The notes under the pieces were generated by a model. That model had not been told where the DNA came from. It made no database searches and saw only the letters and a list, made by a program, of their open reading frames with translations. Shown one piece after another: positions 57,484 to 64,000 of a DNA stretch of 64,000 nucleotides (the stretch's first letter is position 1; the number at the start of each line of letters is the position of its first letter). Source of the DNA: Hemileia vastatrix (taxonomy: Eukaryota; Basidiomycota; Pucciniomycetes; Pucciniales; Zaghouaniaceae); contig JASXTE010000004.1 in the NCBI GenBank assembly GCA_030280995.1, forward strand, positions 11,709,501-11,773,500, written 5' to 3'. Both the position numbers and the translations under genes were made by a program.

Positions 57484-59510
57484 TAGGGGGTATCAAAGTT
57501 GACCAATTGTCACCGGACGACCTACGCACAAGGTCAAGGATGTTCCTGAAAGTGAGATGAGGGGTTTAGAGACTTCTTCAAAGCACAGAGGAATTGCTCG
57601 AGGAAGTGATTCGAAGATGACTTGAAGGAAGAGCTACTGCTTTGAGTTATATTCAAGAAGAATCTTAATATACTTCAAGGTAATACTAATATTCTTAGAA
57701 TCTCACAAAGGGTTGTAACACTCAACAATCAAAGATTTAAATTTAGAAATGATTATCGAGGGGAAAAGGAAATGTACAATAACAATGATTTAACTTCCAG
57801 TTTTACCACTATTAACTATAAATATTTTTTTATAATTTAATTCTAAAGAAAGTCAAACCAAAACCCAATCCCTTTTATATCCTTTACTCCTCCTTGCATT
57901 GACCTCATACCCATCTACTATTCCGCACACCACAGACCATTAAAAAATACACCCGTTACACTTTGAATCTCCTCACTAACATCTGTCAACCCTTTAATCC
58001 TCCACTAACCATTCCGTCCATGCTCACTACCCCTTTTAATAATCCACAGATACTTAATAAACCTTTTAGCGGACTATTAAATTGACTTTTGCGCTGTGTG
58101 TCGCTTATTGAGGAAAAGACTAACACACACTATTGAGAGATTAACTAATTTAGATTTAGAGTTTAGACTAGCACCGTTGAATAGTGAGTACACAAAGGAA
58201 AGTCGCAGTTGCTATGTAGAATTGCTTTCTGAACTTCGAGTATGGATTTAGACCTCTGTATGATTGATTTAATGAGCTGCTTTTGCCTTGAGTGTCACAT
58301 GGCGTTATGGTAAGGTAAACTCTTACAGTCGCCTTGCTGTAAGCAGAATCCGGAGGAGATGTGTGGATTTAGCTGAAAACCCCATCCTTCCAATAAAAAT
58401 AACAAAATGGGAATTCTAAATCACTAAGCTAACCAGTCTACTTGGATCTGATTAATAAAAATAATGAAACTCTAAAATAATTAACGCTTATTGAGATTTA
58501 AATAAAAGTGGCTGTTGAGAAAAGAAATACTGATAACAACAATTAAGGTGTACCAGTGAAAGATCTGAAAAGATTGACTTTTATGTTTTTATAATAATTT
58601 GAATTTTTATGAGACAGCAATAATCAAGTCCCAGTGATGAAGACCTTTCTAAAGATACCCTGATTGAAGTGTGATTTAAATTGTTGAGCAGTATTTCTAA
58701 AATGTTATATATAAAATATAAAGTTATAAGGGTATTACAATTTATTTAATTTGTTGAGTAATAAAAAATGAGACCGTGGTGGTCAAAGATTAAGCTGTAT
58801 GATGTGTCCCCCCTCTCAATTTCGAGTTTGAGAAGCGCTTAAGTATTCCTAGTCACGTGCCTAAGTTTTCCCCTCCAGAGCTCTCCCAGAGTCAATCCGG
58901 AGCCCGTACGGAGTCGAAACGGAGTCCATCCGGACTTCCAGACTCAATTAGAACCTTAAAACTATAATAAAAAAATCTAGAAAAATTACACATAATAGAG
59001 CTACTTCCCCTTTACATACCAAACTAATTTTCGTAGTCTGCGCAGCTCTAATTACCCCGTGAAAATTCATCGAAGTTAAGTAATTTCTGAAAACGTAAAT
59101 ATTTCTATAAAACTTTAAAATTCATTTAAAAATATAATAAAAATAGTAAAAATTCTGGGAAAATTTCCCAAGGTTCTTGAGTGACTCGACTTGATACTTA
59201 TAAATTTTTCAGACCGTAAAAATAAGTTTTCTCCGTAAAATAAATTGTTTTTGTGTAGGCATTTGCTCGTGACCAATTTCTTCATATTTAAAACTCAAAT
59301 AAATTAAATAAAACCCTTTTATATATAAAAAAAATAACGCCAATCTTGCACGCCGTAATAACTCCATTTACGTACTTAGGTGCCATACTAAACTTTAGGC
59401 TACCACAGCGTGTGACACCAATTGGCAATTAAATTAATTGTGGATAAAAATCCTTATACCCCAATTATCTTCTGCAATTATTTTTGCTAATAATTGGGAT
59501 ATTAGACATT
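57484..59510 (+). repeat. GGGGGTATCAA-type repeat split by a solo LTR
   Basis: The left piece (57484-57507) ends GTTGACCAAT. The right piece (59418-59510) starts CCAATTGGCAATTAAATT. Removing the LTR and one CCAAT restores the layout of the uninterrupted copy at 54901-55015. Confidence 0.75.
57508..59417. mobile_element. Solo LTR, 1.91 kb, with target duplication CCAAT
   Basis: It starts TGTCACCGGACG and ends GCGTGTGACA, with 6-bp inverted ends TGTCAC/GTGACA. CCAAT flanks it on both sides (57503-57507 and 59418-59422). There is no coding frame of note inside. It is unrelated to the other LTRs in the window. The orientation is undecided. Confidence 0.85.
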
Positions 59511-59517
59511 TTACGTT

Positions 59518-60592
59518 ATGGTCTTCCAACAGAGGCGGAGCCCTTTGTTGGTTTATTTGGTGTTGTTTTGGTACTCCTTAAATGTAATTGTTTAAATAAT
59601 TAGGCGTTTTTCAAGAATTACACAGCAAATATTGGGACTACGGGCATCTGAATACTACCATTGGATAGCCCCAGTTTTTCTCTATATTTTATGTCTTTTG
59701 GACATTTTTCATAGCTTAAGTATCTGGGAGATAATTTCTCACTTTTCATATTAAAAGATTGCTGTTGAATTTTGTTTTTTGTGTTTTACGGGCAAAACTT
59801 AAGTCTTAGGGTTAAGTGCTTAGTACTGTTGGATAGAGCGGAACTTTCTCTACATTTCATGTCACAATGTTGTTATAGTGTAATTATGTGTTTTAAGGGT
59901 TTTAGTACTTGTAGGTGAATTTTCTAAGTAGTTTGGGTGTTTTTGGTGGTTTTCTGGCTCCAGGGTGGTCAGGCCACTTCAGGCAGGCGGACTGCCCACC
60001 TCAGTTCTAGAGGGCTGGGAAGCACTTCTAGGGAGGTTTTATGCAATTTGGGGGTCAGGAACGCCAGATTTTCAGGTGTGCATGGGCTCTTAGTTAGTAG
60101 TCTGTGTGTATATAGTGAATAAGACAGTTTGGGGCAACTTTAATTATCATACAACCATCCAGAGGTGATATCCTTGTTCCTCACTCAGTTTTCACTGTTC
60201 TCTGGCCACAATTTGGCTGTGTTTGTTGCAAGTGAGTTCTTCATTTAACTTAACTTAGCAACTGTTTCCTCTGTTATAGTCTTGCAAGCTATAGCAAGTA
60301 TTATTGCTGTCTCTGGTGTGGATTTGCAACCTACATAGAGTATTGTTGCTTTCTCTGGTGTGGACATTAGTCTACATTTCAGTTCTTTGGTTTGGTAGTC
60401 TGTCTGAAGACTATTTTCTTGACTGATCAAGCAGTCAAGTGTATTTGGAAAAAGGGATTTTGGTAACAGGAACCAATTTAATGTAACAGGTAAATCTCAC
60501 TTGTTTTTCTAAAGGGACAGGGGTTTTTCTTTCTGGGTTTACTCCAACTCCCTTGGTCAAGGCCTATAGCTAGTACTATAGGATTGTCTACA
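59518..60592 (+). mobile_element. 5' LTR fragment of a third long-LTR family copy
   Basis: It aligns with LTR-B from TGGTCTTCCAAC (21767) to the end TTGTCTACA. It begins exactly in the block where the antisense genes start, so the antisense coding part and LTR start are missing. A primer-binding site and gag follow. Confidence 0.75.
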
Positions 60593-60596
60593 TTTC

Positions 60597-60613
60597 TGGC
60601 GCCCAACATGGGG
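60597..60613 (+). other. Primer-binding site
   Basis: TGGCGCCCAACATGGGG begins four bases after the LTR end. It is the intact version of the site at 9867. Confidence 0.7.
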
Positions 60614-60683
60614 TATAGATCTGTTATTTCTTTGGAATTTCTGTTGCCTTTAACTGGCCCTCTCTGTGATTTGGACTGGAAGA

Positions 60684-61286
60684 ATGGCTTCTGGTTCTTC
60701 TATTCTTGTGGTGACTGTCAGTGGGGGGGAAGTTCGGCCTACAGTGATAGTTAGGGAATGTGTGAGGATTAAAAATTGGGATGGTACCAAGTTTAATGAT
60801 GAAGATGTAAAGTGGTTTCTAGAAAAGTATGAAACTGCTTCTGGTGTAGACGGTGCTTCCTACATGGACAGGTGAAGCAAATTATCTTCTTCATTGGAGA
60901 TAGAGCGGTGGGGAAGGAGGTTGTGGTCATGCCTGGCTACAAGAAGAGGTATTGGAAGCTATCGTGTAGGGAAATGGTAGATAGATGGGGCTTCAGGCTC
61001 ACTATGGTGGATCTGAATAAGTTTTTCAGTGAATAGCAGTTTTTTGAAGGTGTTGGTAACTTACATAGTTACAGGAAGTTTCTACTACAGTTTGATCCTG
61101 TGGTGGAATACTTGGTGGAAGTGGAGGAGCTGGCACATGAAAATGCTGCCAAAAATGTTTTTTGGTCCGCCCTGGCTAGAGATGTCAGGATGGATGTGTT
61201 GAAGGAGTTATCAAGGAAAGACTTTATGAAGACTCATTCTAATGGGGATCAGAAGTTGCCTGCCTTGGACAAGGTGAAGGAGGCGT
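60684..61286 (+). pseudogene. Gag fragment of the long-LTR Ty3/Gypsy family
   Basis: MASGSSILVVTVSGGE and RECVRIKNWDGTKFN parallel the gag at 9956. A small deletion near 60870 shifts the frame, a stop lies near 61034, and the frame is again good for VVEYLVEVEELAHENAA. It keeps CAG where the 10523 stop stands in the other copy. It is cut off at 61286 by the Copia element. Confidence 0.8.
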
Positions 61287-61287
61287 A

Positions 61288-61978
61288 AGAAACTCGGAAT
61301 TCCTTTAATACCCTTTAATAAATAAAATATCCACCCTATCAGTAAACAGTCCCGCTTCTCCTCTGATGAGTGATCTCTGCAATTTAGCTTTAATAAATAA
61401 AATATCCACCCAATCAGTAAACAGTCCCGCTTCTCCTCTGATGAGTGATCTCTGCAATGTACCTATAAAGGTAATAAATATCTTTGAGCGCAATTAGCAG
61501 AGATTTTGTATTTCAGTAAAATAATCAACCTTTAATAAATAAAATATCAGCCCTATCAGTAAACAGTCCCGCTTCTCCTCTGATGAGTGATCTCTGCAAT
61601 TTACCTGAGATCACAAAAAATAAAAGGATTAATATGATAAACAAAACAAATAAAACGTAGTATAAAACAGACCTATAAAGGTAATAAATATCTTTGAGCG
61701 CAATTAACAGAGATGAAGAAAATGTAACAGGATATCAGCTCTCTATTTAAGTAAGATAAAACGCGTTCAAAGATACAAAAATATACTAAGATTGAGTAGC
61801 AGATTCTCACAGAAGGATTAACTAAAAAGGGAAAATTAAATGTACTAAAACTGTACAAGGATCACGCATGTGTAGCGAATTCTCACAACAAGAATGTTCT
61901 GGATAATACAGTAATCATGTAGGGTGAGAAAACACTAAATTAGAAGTTATATGAACATGAGAGTAACTAGGTAACTCC
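61288..61978 (-). mobile_element. Probable 3' LTR of the Copia element
   Basis: The right limit is set by GGAGGAGTG (polypurine) followed on the minus strand by TGGAGTTACC near 61977. The left limit is where gag similarity ends (61287). The left end lacks a clear terminal CA, so this border is uncertain. A tandem repeat fills its distal half. Confidence 0.5.
61310..61710. repeat. Tandem repeats inside the Copia LTR
   Basis: Three copies (about 61312, 61387 and 61531) of a 75-bp unit contain AATAAATAAAATATC, CAGTAAACAGTCCCGC and TGATGAGTGATCTCTGC. A second unit, CTATAAAGGTAATAAATATC then TTTGAGCGCAATTA, occurs at about 61462 and 61673. Confidence 0.75.
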
Positions 61979-64000
61979 ACACTCCTCCTTGCTATTAATC
62001 TTATCTATTAAACCAATTTTCTTTGTGAACTTTGCAAATTTTTCTTTACTGAGTGCTTTGGTGAAGATATCCACAACCATATCTGAAGTGGGGATGTATC
62101 GTAAATCAATCTTTCCATCCATGATTTGTTCTCTAATCCAATGAAATTGAATTTCTATGTGCTTCGTTCTTGCATGATAGACGGGATTTTTACATAAGGC
62201 AATGCTACCCTGATTGTCCGAAAAAAGAGTTGAAGAAACCTTTTGATTATATCCTAAGTCGACTAATAGATTTTGCATCCAAATGGCTTCTTGACTCACA
62301 TCTATGGTAGCCTTACTTTCAGCCTCTGATGTGCTTAAAACAACAGTAGGTTGCTTCTTACAACGCCAGCTAACAGCAGTACCATTAATGGTGAAAACAT
62401 AGCCAGTTGTGGACCTTCGTGTATCTCTTCAGCCAGCCCAATCAGCATCCGCAAATCCATCCGGCATTGAATGACTAATATTGCCTTGATTGGTGAGCAA
62501 ATTAAAACCTTTGAAGTTTAGTGAGACATCAATAGAACCTTTCAAATAACGAAGAACTCTCTTGAAGGCAACCCAGTGTTTGATACCTGAAGCATTGAGA
62601 TGTTGCACTAATTGACTATTAGCAAAAGCAATATCCGGACGTGTCCCTTGAGTGATATAATTGAGACGTCCTACTTCCCGACGATAATTAATATTTAAAT
62701 TGTTGAATTCTTGAATTTCTTCGTCCGTTGCCTTTTGAAGTTGTGTGTTCATCAACATTGGAGTGGAAATCGGCTTACAGTCATTCATTTGATAAGAATG
62801 TAAAAGATCTCGTATCTCTTGATCTTGACATAGGGATAATGTTTTAGCTTGACAATTTCTTGTCACGCGCATCCCAAGTATAAATTTGGCTTCACCTAAA
62901 TCTTCCATTTCAAAATGATTTTTAATCGCTTCTTTAAACCAAGCAACGTTTTTCCCAAAAATTGAGATATCATCAACATGAACATGTACGTAACAAGGAT
63001 TTGTTTTGCTTTCATGAATGAAAAGGCAGGGATCAGCCGCGGACGGATAGAAGTTGACAGAGTAGAAAAATTGAAGTAATTCGTTGTACCAACAGCGCGA
63101 GGCCTGTTTTAGACCGTAGAGAGACCATTTTAGTAGCAAGATGGGATTGTTATAATATGCTGGCTTCTTCATTCCAAGAGGGAAGTTTATGAAAACTTCT
63201 TCTTCTGGTTTTCCATGAAGAAAAGCACCTTTAACATCCATTTGCACGAGATCCCAATACTCACTGTTTGCAATACTGATAAGTACACGTAAGGTAGTTA
63301 ATCTACCTGTGGGAGAAAACGTTTCAAAATAATTGATACCCACTTTCTGAGAACAGCCACAAGCGCAGAGTCTGGCTTTATATTTGCTAACATTGCCATC
63401 TGCATCCCTTTTTATCTTGAAAACCCATACTGAGCCAATCAAGGGAGCATCTTTTGGTTTTTCAACCACTTCCCAAACTTTCTTGTCATCAATCATTTTG
63501 AGCTCTTTGTCGATTGCATCTAGCCAGTCATTGCCATCTTGACGGTTGATTGTTTCATAATAGGTAAGTGGATCAGAGAAGATGGAATTGGATGTAAAAT
63601 CGTGCTCTGAATGTGAAGAAAGTGCTGAGGTATAACACAAGTATTGATCAATCAGATAGGCTGAGTTAAGATTTCTTCTCTGATGCAGACGTGGCCCCTC
63701 AATAATGTTCATAGGATTGATATCTGAACTGATGTCTTGGGTTGCTTTGTCTGAGGTGAGTTTATATTCCCAAAATTGATTGACATTTTTTTTGGAATTA
63801 GAATCAACTGAGTTTTAATTATTACTTGAAACTGTGTCATAAATTGGTGATAAGATGGAGTCTGAGGTTACTGATGTAACGATTTGATCATCGAAAGATT
63901 CAGTGAAAAGATCCACCATAGAAATTTTGTCTTTATAATTCTTTGCAAACAGAAAATTAAGTTCATCAAAGATTACACTGTGTGAATAGATGATTTGATT
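61967..64000 (-). pseudogene. Ty1/Copia pol, carboxyl half, continues right of the window
   Basis: Reading leftwards: end of integrase (HSVIFDELNF near 63970), linker, then reverse transcriptase with the lead block DWLDAIDKELKMI (near 63520), VWVFKIKRDADG (near 63420), QMDVKGAFLHG (near 63230), the catalytic VHVDDISIFG (near 62975) and YLKGS. RNase H follows with [21 protein letters not shown] and [17 protein letters not shown] text ([13 protein letters not shown] near 62120). All parts are in one frame, interrupted by a TAA near 63817 and a TGA at 62429 (just after DWAG). The frame ends EECGVT, overlapping the polypurine tract and LTR start, as is common in Copia elements. The two stops make it non-functional, but it is otherwise well preserved. 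Confidence 0.85.

Overview
The window is nuclear DNA of a filamentous fungus, most probably a basidiomycete and quite possibly a rust (Pucciniales). The grounds are short GT-AG introns (about 50-130 nt) with GTAAGT-type donors, a multi-exon nucleoporin gene, AT-rich spacers, and dense layers of Ty3/Gypsy, Ty1/Copia, Helitron, Tc1/mariner and MITE sequence. The species cannot be named from sequence alone. Nothing bacterial (operons, Shine-Dalgarno sites, CRISPR) is present, and I recognised no rRNA or tRNA gene.

Layout. 1-2686: 5' end (minus strand) of a chromovirus-type Ty3 element that continues past the left edge. 6850-9314: decayed Helitron, cut off by a truncated LTR. 9315-22853: long mosaic Ty3/Gypsy region with a decayed gag-pol (9956-16544), two long LTRs (16935-19413 and 20766-22853) and three antisense protein genes inside or beside the LTRs. 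22854-35744: AT-rich, gene-poor DNA with MITEs, an inverted 54-bp repeat array and a dead Tc1/mariner transposase. 36373-43273: the one apparently functional host gene, a five-exon nucleoporin of the Nup188 type (minus strand), with inverted broken copies of its own last exon on both sides. 45210-54382: a nearly intact chromovirus with about 1.13-kb LTRs. 55206-56812: dead Myb/SANT-like gene split by a MITE. 57508-59417: solo LTR with a perfect 5-bp target duplication, inside an older MITE-like repeat. 59518-61286: another fragment of the 9.3-22.9 kb family. 61288-64000: 3' part of a Ty1/Copia element.

What stands out. (1) The antisense genes of the 16.9-22.9 kb LTRs are spliced in frame and two carry a zinc-cluster-like cysteine motif. 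(2) The two chromovirus copies keep a small intron at the same place near the start of gag, which explains why their frames appear to overlap. (3) Both Ty3 families carry arrays of small hairpins with fixed tails. In one family the stem changes while loop and tail stay; in the other a stem pair differs by a compensatory change. (4) A single UAA is all that separates the spliced gag leader of the intact chromovirus from its 1,689-residue pol frame.
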